A model generated the notes under the pieces. It had not been told where the DNA came from and did not search any database. It worked only from the letters and a program-made list of their open reading frames with translations. DNA of 64,000 nucleotides from NCBI RefSeq assembly GCF_000733475.1, contig NZ_JPFK01000005.1, forward strand, positions 434,001-498,000. The letters run 5' to 3'. Shown here piece by piece: positions 1 through 8,879 of this stretch; position 1 is the stretch's first letter, and every line of letters starts with the position of its first letter. The DNA is from Mangrovimonas yunxiaonensis. Lineage in GTDB: Bacteria > Bacteroidota > Bacteroidia > Flavobacteriales > Flavobacteriaceae. The translations under genes were made by a program, and so were the position numbers.

Positions 1-414
1 AACGATAAAAAACACCGGCAAAAATCGGTGATTAAAACAGAACCCAATGTTCAGGACATGGTATCTACGTTTTACTATTTACGTAACCAGCTGGATGTAG
101 ATAACCTAAACATAGGCGAAGAGGTGTTTGTAAACATGTTTTTCGATAAAGAAAACTATGGTTTTAAAATTAGATATTTAGGCGAAGAGACCATATCTAC
201 CAATTTTGGAAAAGTAAAAGCCCTAAAATTTAGACCTTATGTTATGGCTGGGCGGGTGTTTAAAGAGGAAGAAAGTTTAACCTTATGGGTTTCTAACGAT
301 AAAAATAGAGTACCTTTGCGAGTAAAGGCAGATTTAGCGGTGGGCTCCTTAAGAGCTGACCTAGACGCTTTTAAAGGGTTAAAACATCCATTTAAAATAG
401 TAGTAGAAAATTAA
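1..414 (+). CDS. DUF3108 domain protein, C-terminal part (5' truncated by window edge)
   Basis: The frame is open from base 1, so the gene begins upstream of the window; the GTG at 28 is only an internal valine codon. The 137 visible residues form the C-terminal half of a DUF3108 protein: alternating beta strands with the pattern of a pathway-length segment (FYYLRNQLD), then KVKALKFRPYV and a closing LRADLDAFKG region. DUF3108 proteins are periplasmic or outer-membrane-associated beta proteins of unknown function, common in Bacteroidota. The stop codon shares one base with the ATG of the next gene (TAATG), indicating translational coupling. Function is not assigned. Confidence 0.7.
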   Translation, partial: NDKKHRQKSVIKTEPNVQDMVSTFYYLRNQLDVDNLNIGEEVFVNMFFDKENYGFKIRYLGEETISTNFGKVKALKFRPYVMAGRVFKEEESLTLWVSNDKNRVPLRVKADLAVGSLRADLDAFKGLKHPFKIVVEN

Positions 415-1331
415 TGAGTACACATATAACCAACCAACTACAAGAGAAGTTTGATAGCATAGGACAGGACCTAAACACCCACCTAGAAGGTTTGCTTTAT
501 AGTAAACCCATAAATTATTGGGACTACATACAAACCGATGCCTTGTTGGATTTACAAACCCAACGCACCGTATTGCCAGACGAGATGGTGTTTATTATGT
601 ACCATCAAATAAACGAGCTGCTGTTTAAAATGATTCTTTGGGAAATAGATCAGGTTGCTAAGTGCGAAGCGCTTACGGCAAAGATCTTTTCAGAAAAGCT
701 TATGCGTATTAGCCGTTATTTCGACATGCTAACTTCCTCATTCAACATTATGAGAGAAGGTATGGAGGTCGAACAATACAACAAATTTAGAACCACACTA
801 ACCCCGGCAAGCGGATTTCAAAGTGCCCAGTACAGGAAAATAGAATTTGCTTCAACAGAGCTTATTAACCTAATTGATAACAGGTTTAGGGAAACCATAG
901 ATAGAAACACCTCTTTTGAGCATGCTTTCGAGCATTTATACTGGCAAGCCGCTGGAAAAGATTACAAAACAGGCAAGAAAAGCTATTTATTAACAGTTTT
1001 TGAGGAGCGATACAAAGATGAATTTATTAGATTTGCGAAATTCTATAACACAAACAACCTGTGGACGAAGTTTAAAACCCTTCCCGAAGCAGTTAAAGAA
1101 GATAAAGGGTTAATAGAAGCCATGCGCCATTACGACCATACCGTAAACATAAAATGGGTTATGGCACATTACAATACAGCCAACCATTATTTAAACATTG
1201 GCGGAAAAACAGCAGAGGCAACAGGAGGAAGTGAATGGGTAAAATACATGCACCCAAAATATCAAAGAAGAATATTTTTTCCAGAATTATGGACAGAAGA
1301 CGAATTAAAGCATTGGGGAGAAAATGTTTAA
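414..1331 (+). CDS. kynA: tryptophan 2,3-dioxygenase family protein
   Basis: This cytosolic haem enzyme family opens the indole ring of L-tryptophan with O2 to N-formylkynurenine, the first step of tryptophan catabolism. The 305 residues match the family: NYWDYIQTDALLDLQTQ at about 34-50, the HQINELLFKM helix with His64 in the active-site region, the LIDNRFRE segment near 160, and a C-terminal WVMAHYNTANHYLNIGG stretch that carries the candidate proximal haem histidine, followed by ATGGSEW and RRIFFPELW. No other kynurenine-pathway gene is in the window. It sits between a DUF3108 gene and an M23 peptidase gene, with one-base overlaps on both sides, so it is co-transcribed with them. The flavobacterial branch is divergent, so substrate specificity is inferred. 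Confidence 0.88.
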   Translation: MSTHITNQLQEKFDSIGQDLNTHLEGLLYSKPINYWDYIQTDALLDLQTQRTVLPDEMVFIMYHQINELLFKMILWEIDQVAKCEALTAKIFSEKLMRISRYFDMLTSSFNIMREGMEVEQYNKFRTTLTPASGFQSAQYRKIEFASTELINLIDNRFRETIDRNTSFEHAFEHLYWQAAGKDYKTGKKSYLLTVFEERYKDEFIRFAKFYNTNNLWTKFKTLPEAVKEDKGLIEAMRHYDHTVNIKWVMAHYNTANHYLNIGGKTAEATGGSEWVKYMHPKYQRRIFFPELWTEDELKHWGENV

Positions 1332-2602
1332 TGTTAATAGCAGTTTGGTTAGTTGCCAGCTGCAAGGAAGACCCAAAGCCCCAAATTGAACCAACCGAAG
1401 AACTAGCCGTAATCCAACCAGAAGAGGTTTACGAGTTTGGGTTTAATCTTAACGATTTTATCGTGAAGCGTGATACCGTACGCTCTGGCGATACGTTTGG
1501 GGTTATTATGGAGCGCAACAAACTGGGCTACCCCAAAATTTATCAAATTGCAGAACAGGCCAAATCAGATTTCGATATTCGCTCGTTGCAAATCGGGAAG
1601 CCGTACACACTGCTTTGTTCAAAAGATACATTGCAAGAACCCAAATGCTTTATTTACCAGCCCAATAAGGAGGAATACGTGGTTATTAACTTTCAAGATT
1701 CCATTCATACCTATAAAAGCCGAAAGCCCATAACTTATGTCGAGAAAGAACTTTCGGGGGTTATAAACAATAGTATTTCGCAAACTTTGGAAGAAAAGGG
1801 CATAAGCCCAAGACTGGCCTATAAACTAGCCGATGAGATTTACGCTTGGACGATAGATTTTAGACGGTTGCAAAAAGGAGACCGTTTTAAGGTAATTTAC
1901 ACCGATAAGTATATAGACGATAGCATTTATGGTGGTATAAATGAAATAAAAGCGGCCTATTTCGAGCATAAATCAGAGCCATTTTATGCGTTTGAATTTA
2001 AAACCGATACCGTAAAGGGCATTGTAGATTATTTTAACGAAGATGCCAAAAACCTAAGGCGGGCCTTTTTAAAGGCGCCCGTTAAGTTTAGCCGCATATC
2101 GTCTAGATATAACCTTAGGCGCCGTATAGCGCTTTATGGCAACCGCATTCGCCCCCATAAGGGTACAGACTTTGCCGCCCCCGTTGGTACACCCATCATG
2201 GCCACGGCAAACGGTACCGTTGTAAAGTCAAGCTATACAAGAGGCAATGGAAATTATGTTAAGGTTAAACACAATTCGGTGTACTCAACACAATACCTTC
2301 ACATGAGCAAACGCAAGGTGAAAGTAGGCGATTTTGTAAAACAAGGCGATGTGATTGGTTTGGTAGGAATGACAGGAAATACCTCTGGCCCACACGTGTG
2401 CTATAGATTTTGGAAAAATGGCAGTCAGGTAGATCCGTTTAAACAAAAACTGCCCGAGGCCAAACCTATTTCCGACAGCTTAAAAACACGGTTTTTAGAC
2501 GCTATTGCACCAGTTAAATTGCAGTTGGATAACATCTCTTTTGCCGAGGAGACCTTGTTAGAAAACCCGCTAGAAGAAAATCTAATAAGTCAAGTGCAGT
2601 AA
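1331..2602 (+). CDS. M23 family peptidoglycan DD-metallopeptidase lipoprotein
   Basis: This is a predicted cell-envelope endopeptidase that cleaves peptidoglycan cross-links. I place the start at the ATG at 1331, sharing one base with the preceding stop; it gives a lipoprotein signal ending LVASC (Cys11) and 423 residues, whereas an upstream in-frame start would bury the signal. Residues about 43-95 resemble the OapA/LysM-like N-terminal domain of such peptidases. The M23 domain spans about 250-370 with H276-K-G-T-D280 as metal ligands, YLHMS (H324) and GPHVCYRF. In the usual HxH motif the second histidine is a zinc ligand; here it is Cys357. Whether catalysis is kept is unclear, but the substitution looks clean rather than degenerate. 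Confidence 0.87.
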   Translation: MLIAVWLVASCKEDPKPQIEPTEELAVIQPEEVYEFGFNLNDFIVKRDTVRSGDTFGVIMERNKLGYPKIYQIAEQAKSDFDIRSLQIGKPYTLLCSKDTLQEPKCFIYQPNKEEYVVINFQDSIHTYKSRKPITYVEKELSGVINNSISQTLEEKGISPRLAYKLADEIYAWTIDFRRLQKGDRFKVIYTDKYIDDSIYGGINEIKAAYFEHKSEPFYAFEFKTDTVKGIVDYFNEDAKNLRRAFLKAPVKFSRISSRYNLRRRIALYGNRIRPHKGTDFAAPVGTPIMATANGTVVKSSYTRGNGNYVKVKHNSVYSTQYLHMSKRKVKVGDFVKQGDVIGLVGMTGNTSGPHVCYRFWKNGSQVDPFKQKLPEAKPISDSLKTRFLDAIAPVKLQLDNISFAEETLLENPLEENLISQVQ

Positions 2603-2606
2603 CCGC

Positions 2607-4253
2607 ATGGCCCTACCCAAAATTAACCCCACACATACAGCTGCTTGGACCAAACTTCAAGCGCATTTTAAACAGGTGGAGAACCTATCGATTAAGCAAA
2701 TGTTTGCTCAAGATGCAGCACGTGCGAATAATATGTCTATTAGGTGGGAGGATTTTCTTGTTGATTTTTCAAAAAACAGGGCGACTAACGAAACGCTTGA
2801 GTTGCTTTTAGAGCTTGCAAAAGAGGTTAAGTTGGAACAAGCCATCGAGGCTTATTTTTCAGGAGAAAAAATAAATGAAACCGAAAATCGCGCTGTGCTT
2901 CATACGGCATTAAGGGCCAACCAAACAACAGCGGTTTTTGTTGATGGAAAAAATGTAGTTCCCGATATTTATGCTGTAAAACATAAAATGAAAGCATTTA
3001 CCAATGCGGTTGTAAACGGGGGAAAAACAGGGTATACAGGAAAGCCGTTTACCGATGTTGTAAACATTGGTATAGGCGGCTCTGATCTTGGGCCAGCCAT
3101 GGCGGTCGATACCCTAAAATACTATAAAAACCATTTAAGAACGCATTTTGTAAGCAATGTTGATGGCGACCATGTTGCCGAAATCCTAAAAACACTAAAC
3201 CCCGAAACAACCCTGTTTGTGGTTGTGTCTAAAACCTTTACCACACAAGAAACACTTACAAACGCACAAACCATAAAAACGTGGTTCTTGCAGTCTGATG
3301 CAAAAGCCGATGTGGCCAAACATTTTGTAGCCGTTTCTACATCTGAAGAGAACCCTCAGGTGTTTGGAATTGATAAAGACAACATTTTTTTAGTTTGGAA
3401 TTGGGTTGGCGGGCGTTTTTCGTTGTGGAGTGCGGTAGGTCTAACCATAAGTTTGGCTTTAGGATACGACAATTTTGAAAAGCTGCTTGAAGGTGCCAAC
3501 AAAATGGATAACCATTTTAAAAGTGCATCGTTTAATAAGAATATTCCGGTGGTTTTAGCGATGCTGTCTGTATGGTACAACAACTTTTTTAATGCCGAAA
3601 GCGAGGTGGTTATTCCGTATTCCAGTTATTTAAATACTCTGGCAAAATACCTGCAACAAGGCACTATGGAAAGTAACGGCAAAAGTATTGACCGAAATGG
3701 AGAAGCTGTAGACTACCAAACTGGAACCATTATTTGGGGTGGCCCAGGAACAGATTCGCAGCATGCGTTCTTTCAGTTGTTTCACCAAGGGACTAAGTTA
3801 ATCCCAGCCGATTTTATTGGGTTTGTAAATGCGCTTCACCAAAATAACAATCACCAGGATAAGCTTATTTCAAACTTTTTGGCGCAAACCGAGGCTTTGC
3901 TAAACGGTAAGACCAAAGCAGAAGCTGTGCAGGAACTAGAGGCTAAAGGGGTTTCTAAGACCGAAATAGACAGGCTGCTGCCATACATGGTTTTTGAGGG
4001 CAATAAGCCAACCAATACCCTTTTTATAAACAAGCTAACACCAGAGAGTCTCGGGAAACTTATCGCGTTATATGAGCATAAGATTTTTGTGCAAGGGGTA
4101 GTTTGGAATATTTTTAGCTACGACCAATTTGGCGTAGAATTAGGCAAACAATTGGCCGGCCATATTTTAAAAGACTTCAAGGCTGCCAACATAGGGCATC
4201 ACGACCCATCTACACAGCATTTAATCGCATATTACAAGGCGTTAAAAAGCTAA
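2607..4253 (+). CDS. pgi: glucose-6-phosphate isomerase
   Basis: It interconverts glucose-6-phosphate and fructose-6-phosphate in the cytosol for glycolysis and gluconeogenesis. The 548 residues are the normal length of the long bacterial PGI type. Recognisable signatures are IGIGGSDLGPAMA (phosphate binding), FVSNVDGDH, VVSKTFTTQET, GGRFSLWSAVGL, QQGTMESNGKS (catalytic Glu), GTDSQHAFFQLFHQGT (catalytic His) and VELGKQLAGHIL near the C-terminus with the active-site Lys. It starts four bases after the M23 gene stop and is the last gene of that run; no clear hairpin follows it. Confidence 0.97.
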   Translation: MALPKINPTHTAAWTKLQAHFKQVENLSIKQMFAQDAARANNMSIRWEDFLVDFSKNRATNETLELLLELAKEVKLEQAIEAYFSGEKINETENRAVLHTALRANQTTAVFVDGKNVVPDIYAVKHKMKAFTNAVVNGGKTGYTGKPFTDVVNIGIGGSDLGPAMAVDTLKYYKNHLRTHFVSNVDGDHVAEILKTLNPETTLFVVVSKTFTTQETLTNAQTIKTWFLQSDAKADVAKHFVAVSTSEENPQVFGIDKDNIFLVWNWVGGRFSLWSAVGLTISLALGYDNFEKLLEGANKMDNHFKSASFNKNIPVVLAMLSVWYNNFFNAESEVVIPYSSYLNTLAKYLQQGTMESNGKSIDRNGEAVDYQTGTIIWGGPGTDSQHAFFQLFHQGTKLIPADFIGFVNALHQNNNHQDKLISNFLAQTEALLNGKTKAEAVQELEAKGVSKTEIDRLLPYMVFEGNKPTNTLFINKLTPESLGKLIALYEHKIFVQGVVWNIFSYDQFGVELGKQLAGHILKDFKAANIGHHDPSTQHLIAYYKALKS

Positions 4254-4347
4254 TTGTTAATTAATTTGTTGATTAAAATATTGTATTTATCTGATAACAA
4301 GTAAATAAGCCTTTAAATTAGGAAAGCTGTTTTTAGTAGAAAAATAA

Positions 4348-4404
4348 TATGCATGCATAATTAACAATTACGTAATGTATAATAGATAAAGTTGCGTAAT
4401 TTTG
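4348..4404 (+). promoter_or_regulatory. candidate promoter and palindrome upstream of the first TonB receptor
   Basis: TAATTTTG at 4397-4404 fits the Bacteroidota -7 consensus TAnnTTTG, 32 bases before the ATG. No clear TTTG -33 box is present. About 40 bases further upstream lies a perfect 12-base palindrome, TATGCATGCATA (4348-4359), at a position where an activator or repressor could bind. The rest of the 183-base gap is A+T-rich without other recognisable features. Confidence 0.4.
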
Positions 4405-4436
4405 CCGAAAATTAAAACCAATTATCTTTTAATAAC

Positions 4437-7076
4437 ATGAGAAACATTACTAGATTATTTATGGCAGTAGCATTTATGTTTACTGCTTTTTCTATGGCAC
4501 AGAGCACCATAACAGGTACGGTAAAAGATGCCGAAATGAACGCCCCGTTACCTGGAGCAAACATTGTTGAGAAAGGAACTTCAAACGGTGTGTCTTCAGA
4601 CTTTGACGGAAACTTTACTTTAACTACAGAGGCCGCCTCTGGCGAAGTGGTTATTTCGTATGTAGGTTACGGTAAAGTAACATTATCTTTTAATGGCAAC
4701 GCTAACTTAGGCGAAATTGCCTTAACACCAGACAATTCTTTAGAAGAAATCGTTATTATAGGAACTGGAATTGTTGATTTGGCAGAGGGAAGAGAAACTC
4801 CTGTAGCAGTATCTACAATAAAAGGAGCAGACATTCAATTAAAATCTGCTGGAAATGTTGAATTTGGTGAAGCATTAAAAAACACTCCTTCAGTTTACGT
4901 GTCTAACCAAGCTGGTGGTTTTGGAGATAGCCAGATATTTTTAAGAGGTTTTGACCAAACCAACACAGCTTATATGTTAAATGGTCAACCAATTAATGGT
5001 ATGGAAGATGGTAGAATGTATTGGTCTAACTGGTCAGGAATGAGTGACGTTGCTAATGCTGTACAGGTACAAAGAGGTTTAGGTGCTTCTAAATTAGCCA
5101 TTTCTTCAGTAGGTGGAACGGTAAACATTGTATCTAAAACAACAGATAAAACACAAGGTGGTTTTGTAAGATTTCTATCAGGAAACGATAGCTATTTTAA
5201 AGGAACGGCTTCTTATGATACAGGTTTAAGTGATAAAGGATGGGCTTTCTCATTTCTTGTAGACCATTGGCAAGCCCATAGAAAATATTCTATAGGAACA
5301 GCAGGGCAAGGTCAGAACTACTTGATATCGGTTGGGTATAAGCCAAACGATAAACACGCCTTCAACTTCCTATTAACAGGAGCGCCACAATGGCACGACC
5401 AAAACTTTTCAGAAGACTTAGAGTTTTACCAAACTTATGGTGAAAAAGCTAACGATAACTCAGGGTTCCTAAACGGTGAACGTTTTACAGAAAGACGCAA
5501 TTATTACCACAAACCAGTGGCAAACTTAAACTGGGACTTTAATATTAATGACAAATTAGACTTATCTACTGTAGCATATGCTTCTTGGGGCCGCGGTGGC
5601 GGAACGGGTAATGTAGGTAATGGTCGTATTAGAAATGGAGATTTAGGCATTAGTGGTTTAAACGAAAGAGAAATTAATTTTGATGCTATCGTTGAAAATA
5701 ACATTGCTACTGCCGATGCAAATGGTAATGGTAATTTTGGTGACTCTTACTTAAGAAGATCTTCTGTTAATGCGCATAACTGGTACGGATTGTTGTCAAA
5801 CTTAAACTATGAAGCCAATGAAAATTGGAACATGAACATAGGAGTAGATGGAAGAACGTACAATGGTATTCACTTTAGACAATTAGAAAACAAACTAGGG
5901 CTTAATGGTTATAATGATAACTTTAGAACAGATCGCCCAAGTGATTATGTAATTACCGAAACATTTGAAGCAAACCCATGGTCAGCTTTATTTGATTACG
6001 CCGATGACGATCAACGTTATGACTATAACTACGAGGAAGTTATACAATACGTGGGTGGTTTTGGTCAAGTAGAATATAAAAACGATAGTTTCTCAGCATT
6101 TGTGCAAGGAGCAGTTTCTACGCAATCATATCAAAGAGAAGGATTCTTTTCTGGATATGGTGATGGAAAAGGAAAATCTGAAAAAGTTAGTAAAGCAGGA
6201 TACAACATTAAGGGGGGAGCAGCATATAAATTAAACGATGAGCACGCCTTATTTGCTAATGCTGGTTTTTATTCAAGACAGCCGTTTTTAGACAATATTT
6301 TCGCTAATGTTAGATATAGCAATGAGTTAGCTTCACCAGAAGTAGATAATGAAGAAATCCTTTCTTTCGAAGGCGGCTACCGCTTTAAAAATAAAGTGTT
6401 AAGACTTAACATAGATGTTTATAATACCGAATGGGGTAACAGATACTTGGCAATCAATGGGCCAGTACAGCCAGGAGATGACGGTATGGTTGGAACAAGC
6501 GACGATCAGTTTAGTACCTATAGAATGACCGATGTTACTCAAGTACACAGAGGTGTGGAATTTGACTTTGAATACAGACCTGTTGCAGCTAATTGGAGCT
6601 TAAAAGGATATGGTTCTTTAGGGAACTGGAAGTATGATGGAGAAACGCCTTACACATTACAAAATGACGATACTGGTAATTTCATTACAACAGATGGTAA
6701 AGTCGATCTAACCGATGTGAAAGTAGGTAACGCACCTCAAACTTCTTTTGGATTAGGACTTAGTTTTGATTTGTTGGATAATCTATCGGTGGACGGAACA
6801 TATAATATTTACACAGATTTATACGAGTTTGTAGACCCTTCAGATGTTGCAGCCGAAGCTTTAGCTGGAGGCAAGTACGAATCTGTTAGGTTGCCTGCTT
6901 ATGCCTTAGCTGATGCTGGTTTAACGTATAAGTTTAAATTAGGAGTAAACGAAATAGTGTTCAGAGGGAATGTGTATAATTTATTTAACGAATCATACAT
7001 TAACCAAAGAGATAGTTTTGGATATTATTTAGGAATAGGAAGAACATGGAATGCAAGCATCCGTTATAACTTCTAA
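4437..7076 (+). CDS. TonB-dependent receptor with carboxypeptidase-regulatory-like domain
   Basis: This is an outer-membrane active transporter of 879 residues powered by TonB-ExbBD. A signal peptide (about 1-21, ending AFSMA) is followed by a carboxypeptidase D regulatory-like domain (about 24-100: ITGTVKDAEMNAPLPGANI, GVSSDFDGNFTL), a plug domain (about 120-250: SLEEIVIIGTG, IFLRGFDQTNTAYMLNGQP, QVQRGLGASKLAISSVGGTV) and a beta-barrel that ends in the outer-membrane consensus NASIRYNF. No SusD-like partner lies next to it, so this is not a classical polysaccharide-utilisation pair; substrate unknown. A strong terminator follows. Confidence 0.93.
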   Translation: MRNITRLFMAVAFMFTAFSMAQSTITGTVKDAEMNAPLPGANIVEKGTSNGVSSDFDGNFTLTTEAASGEVVISYVGYGKVTLSFNGNANLGEIALTPDNSLEEIVIIGTGIVDLAEGRETPVAVSTIKGADIQLKSAGNVEFGEALKNTPSVYVSNQAGGFGDSQIFLRGFDQTNTAYMLNGQPINGMEDGRMYWSNWSGMSDVANAVQVQRGLGASKLAISSVGGTVNIVSKTTDKTQGGFVRFLSGNDSYFKGTASYDTGLSDKGWAFSFLVDHWQAHRKYSIGTAGQGQNYLISVGYKPNDKHAFNFLLTGAPQWHDQNFSEDLEFYQTYGEKANDNSGFLNGERFTERRNYYHKPVANLNWDFNINDKLDLSTVAYASWGRGGGTGNVGNGRIRNGDLGISGLNEREINFDAIVENNIATADANGNGNFGDSYLRRSSVNAHNWYGLLSNLNYEANENWNMNIGVDGRTYNGIHFRQLENKLGLNGYNDNFRTDRPSDYVITETFEANPWSALFDYADDDQRYDYNYEEVIQYVGGFGQVEYKNDSFSAFVQGAVSTQSYQREGFFSGYGDGKGKSEKVSKAGYNIKGGAAYKLNDEHALFANAGFYSRQPFLDNIFANVRYSNELASPEVDNEEILSFEGGYRFKNKVLRLNIDVYNTEWGNRYLAINGPVQPGDDGMVGTSDDQFSTYRMTDVTQVHRGVEFDFEYRPVAANWSLKGYGSLGNWKYDGETPYTLQNDDTGNFITTDGKVDLTDVKVGNAPQTSFGLGLSFDLLDNLSVDGTYNIYTDLYEFVDPSDVAAEALAGGKYESVRLPAYALADAGLTYKFKLGVNEIVFRGNVYNLFNESYINQRDSFGYYLGIGRTWNASIRYNF

Positions 7077-7095
7077 TCTTAGAAAATAAGGTATT

Positions 7096-7126
7096 AAAAA
7101 CCCCTTCAAATTGAAGGGGTTTTTTT
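7096..7126 (+). terminator. intrinsic terminator after the TonB receptor
   Basis: CCCCTTC (7101-7107) pairs with GAAGGGG (7113-7119) around a five-base loop, with an A-run before and a T-run after the stem. Confidence 0.9.
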
Positions 7127-7140
7127 ATGGGTTTATTCAT

Positions 7141-7148
7141 TACCTTTG
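7141..7148 (+). promoter_or_regulatory. candidate -7 promoter box of the small membrane protein gene
   Basis: TACCTTTG fits TAnnTTTG and lies 30 bases before the ATG at 7179, just after the preceding terminator. No convincing -33 box was seen. Confidence 0.5.
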
Positions 7149-7178
7149 TGAAGATATAAATAACTAATTTTTAAAAAT

Positions 7179-7619
7179 ATGTACGATACCGTAAAAACAC
7201 TACACTCTTATTGGGCCTACATTGTTTTGCTAATTCTTTTTATTGCTGCAATAAACAGTTTGGTAAAGCGCGCCACAGGAAAGGACTACTTGGCCTTCGA
7301 TTTTAGAATCTCCTTATTTGCGCTAATTGTGTCCCACTTACAGTTACTAATAGGAATTGTGCTTTATCTGGTCTCTCCTAGAATGGCCCTTTTTGGAGAT
7401 TTGGGCATGGGAGGCATTATGAAAAACGAAGTTGCTAGACTATACTTAATAGAGCACCCTATAATTAACCTTATTGCAATTGCCTTAATTACCATAGGCT
7501 ATTCAAAACACAAGAAAAAGCTTATCTCTAAGGCTAAGTTCAATACCATAGCCATATTTTATACCATAGCCCTAGTGTTGTTTCTTTCTAGAATACCTTG
7601 GGATGTATGGTTGTCATAA
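7179..7619 (+). CDS. small four-helix membrane protein (cytochrome b-like annotation in relatives)
   Basis: The 146-residue product has four predicted transmembrane helices (about 12-28, 44-65, 88-104 and 118-138). Histidines lie near membrane faces (His9 in TLHSYW, SHLQLL near helix 2, IEHPI before helix 3), which is compatible with haem or metal binding but not proof. Related flavobacterial proteins are, as far as I recall, sometimes labelled cytochrome B. It appears to be monocistronic, bounded by terminators on both sides with its own promoter box. I would treat it as an inner-membrane protein of unknown function. Confidence 0.75.
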   Translation: MYDTVKTLHSYWAYIVLLILFIAAINSLVKRATGKDYLAFDFRISLFALIVSHLQLLIGIVLYLVSPRMALFGDLGMGGIMKNEVARLYLIEHPIINLIAIALITIGYSKHKKKLISKAKFNTIAIFYTIALVLFLSRIPWDVWLS

Positions 7620-7624
7620 CCTAT

Positions 7625-7660
7625 AAAAAAAGCGACTCATTCGAGTCGCTTTTTTTTTTA
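7625..7660. terminator. bidirectional terminator between convergent genes
   Basis: AGCGACTC (7631-7638) pairs with GAGTCGCT (7643-7650) around a four-base loop, flanked by A7 and T9-10 runs, so it can stop transcription from both sides. Confidence 0.92.
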
Positions 7661-7683
7661 TAGCTGTTTATTTTACTGCAAGC

Positions 7684-8739
7684 TTATTCTACAACCTCTT
7701 TTAAAATGTAAACATATACCGGGAAGTGGTCGCTAAACCCGTCGGTAAAACTGCTGTTGGAAAAACTGCGCTTGGGGTAACCTTTCCATCTGCCATGCTT
7801 GTTCACTAGGTAGTTTTTGTTAAAAATACCTGCTTTGTAGTACCTAAACGAAGAGAAGTCTTTTTCCAGTAGCGGCTGGGTAATTAAAATCTGATCAAAT
7901 AAACTCCAGCTGTCTCTATAAGCATTAGAGCCTAGACCTTTTTTAAAGAAACTTTCCATAGGGTTGTAAATGCCTTTAAAATCAACCTTCTCTTTGTCGT
8001 CTTCTGTTTTTAAAACCTTTTTAAGGCTGTCGTTGGTAGGGTCGTCGTTAAGGTCGCCCATAATAAAAACCTTGGCGTAGGGGTCTATATTTTGAAGCGA
8101 GTCTACAATCTTTTTAGACAATTTTGCGGCGGCAACACGCTTAGGTCTGCTTCTGGCTTCACCACCACGGCGCGATGGCCAGTGATTAACCAAGATATGA
8201 ATCATTTCCCCATCAAGTTTTCCGCTAACAAGCAGTTGGTCTCTGGTGTAAATACGGTCTCTAGAGTTGTCGTCGTATATTACAAGCTCGTGCTTGCTGG
8301 TATGCAAGGGGGTAAAAAGAGCTTTTTGGAATAATAGCCCAACATCAATCCCACGAACATCGGGCGAGTCGTAATGTACAATGCCGTAGTCGTGGTTAAA
8401 AAGTTGTGGGTCGTTAATCAAATCTTCAAGAACGGCTCTGTTTTCCACTTCAGAAACCCCAATAATGGCGGGTGCGTTTTGGGTTACGTCTTTACCAATA
8501 TCGGCAATAACCCGTGCCATGTTTTGTACTTTCTTTTTGTAAACACTTTCAATGTCGCCTTTCATTTCCATAATAGGGCTGGCTTCATCTAGTTTTTTGG
8601 TATCATTCTCAGTATCAAAAAGGTTCTCAAGGTTGTAGAAGGCAACCGTGTGGGCGATGTACTTTTTTTCGTTTTGGGCATGTAATGAGAAGCCCATTAA
8701 AACGAATAAAAAAAGCGCTGAAAGTTTAAAATGTTTCAT
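7684..8739 (-). CDS. secreted endonuclease/exonuclease/phosphatase (EEP) family protein
   Basis: DNase I-like fold phosphodiesterase of 351 residues, probably exported. The ATG at 8739 gives a signal peptide (KLSALFLFVLMGFSLHA, then QN); the longer frame begins with TTG and is rejected. Catalytic-site motifs of the EEP fold are all visible: AFYNLENLFD (metal/phosphate-binding Asn), SEVENR (Glu), RGIDVGLL, VNHWPSR (Asn/His), MGDLNDDP (Asp/Asn) and SDHFPV (terminal Asp-His). It is a paralogue of the gene at 13226-14170. The two converge on a TonB receptor and a DUF5689 lipoprotein, suggesting extracellular nucleic acid or phosphodiester breakdown. Substrate is inferred only from the fold. Confidence 0.88.
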   Translation of the reverse strand: MKHFKLSALFLFVLMGFSLHAQNEKKYIAHTVAFYNLENLFDTENDTKKLDEASPIMEMKGDIESVYKKKVQNMARVIADIGKDVTQNAPAIIGVSEVENRAVLEDLINDPQLFNHDYGIVHYDSPDVRGIDVGLLFQKALFTPLHTSKHELVIYDDNSRDRIYTRDQLLVSGKLDGEMIHILVNHWPSRRGGEARSRPKRVAAAKLSKKIVDSLQNIDPYAKVFIMGDLNDDPTNDSLKKVLKTEDDKEKVDFKGIYNPMESFFKKGLGSNAYRDSWSLFDQILITQPLLEKDFSSFRYYKAGIFNKNYLVNKHGRWKGYPKRSFSNSSFTDGFSDHFPVYVYILKEVVE

Positions 8740-8814
8740 CAAAATCAATATGTTATGTTATTGTTATCTAAATACAAATGTTACGCCAAAAGTAGATATT
8801 TATTATAAATAATG

Positions 8815-8822
8815 TAAATTTG
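8815..8822 (+). promoter_or_regulatory. candidate -7 promoter box of the second TonB receptor
   Basis: TAAATTTG matches TAnnTTTG and lies 57 bases before the chosen ATG at 8880. A longer frame would start at a TTG inside this box, which argues for the downstream ATG. Confidence 0.5.
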
Positions 8823-8879
8823 CAAGCTTTAAATAATTATTATTTATCGCTAAAAGAACTATTAACTATAACTCATAGT

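Noticed and set aside
414-1331. Functional link between tryptophan dioxygenase and the kynurenine chemistry predicted for the MbnP-like protein
   Set aside because: The dioxygenase acts on free cytosolic tryptophan, lies 29 kb away and is in an unrelated operon; the shared word kynurenine is coincidental.
4251-4370. Distant 11-base inverted repeat TAATTGTTAAT / ATTAACAATTA
   Set aside because: The copies are almost 100 bases apart, A+T-rich and overlap the pgi stop; chance is likely.
4437-7076. Classification of the first TonB receptor as a SusC with an associated polysaccharide locus
   Set aside because: No SusD-like gene or glycoside hydrolase is adjacent, and the downstream gene is an unrelated small membrane protein behind a terminator.
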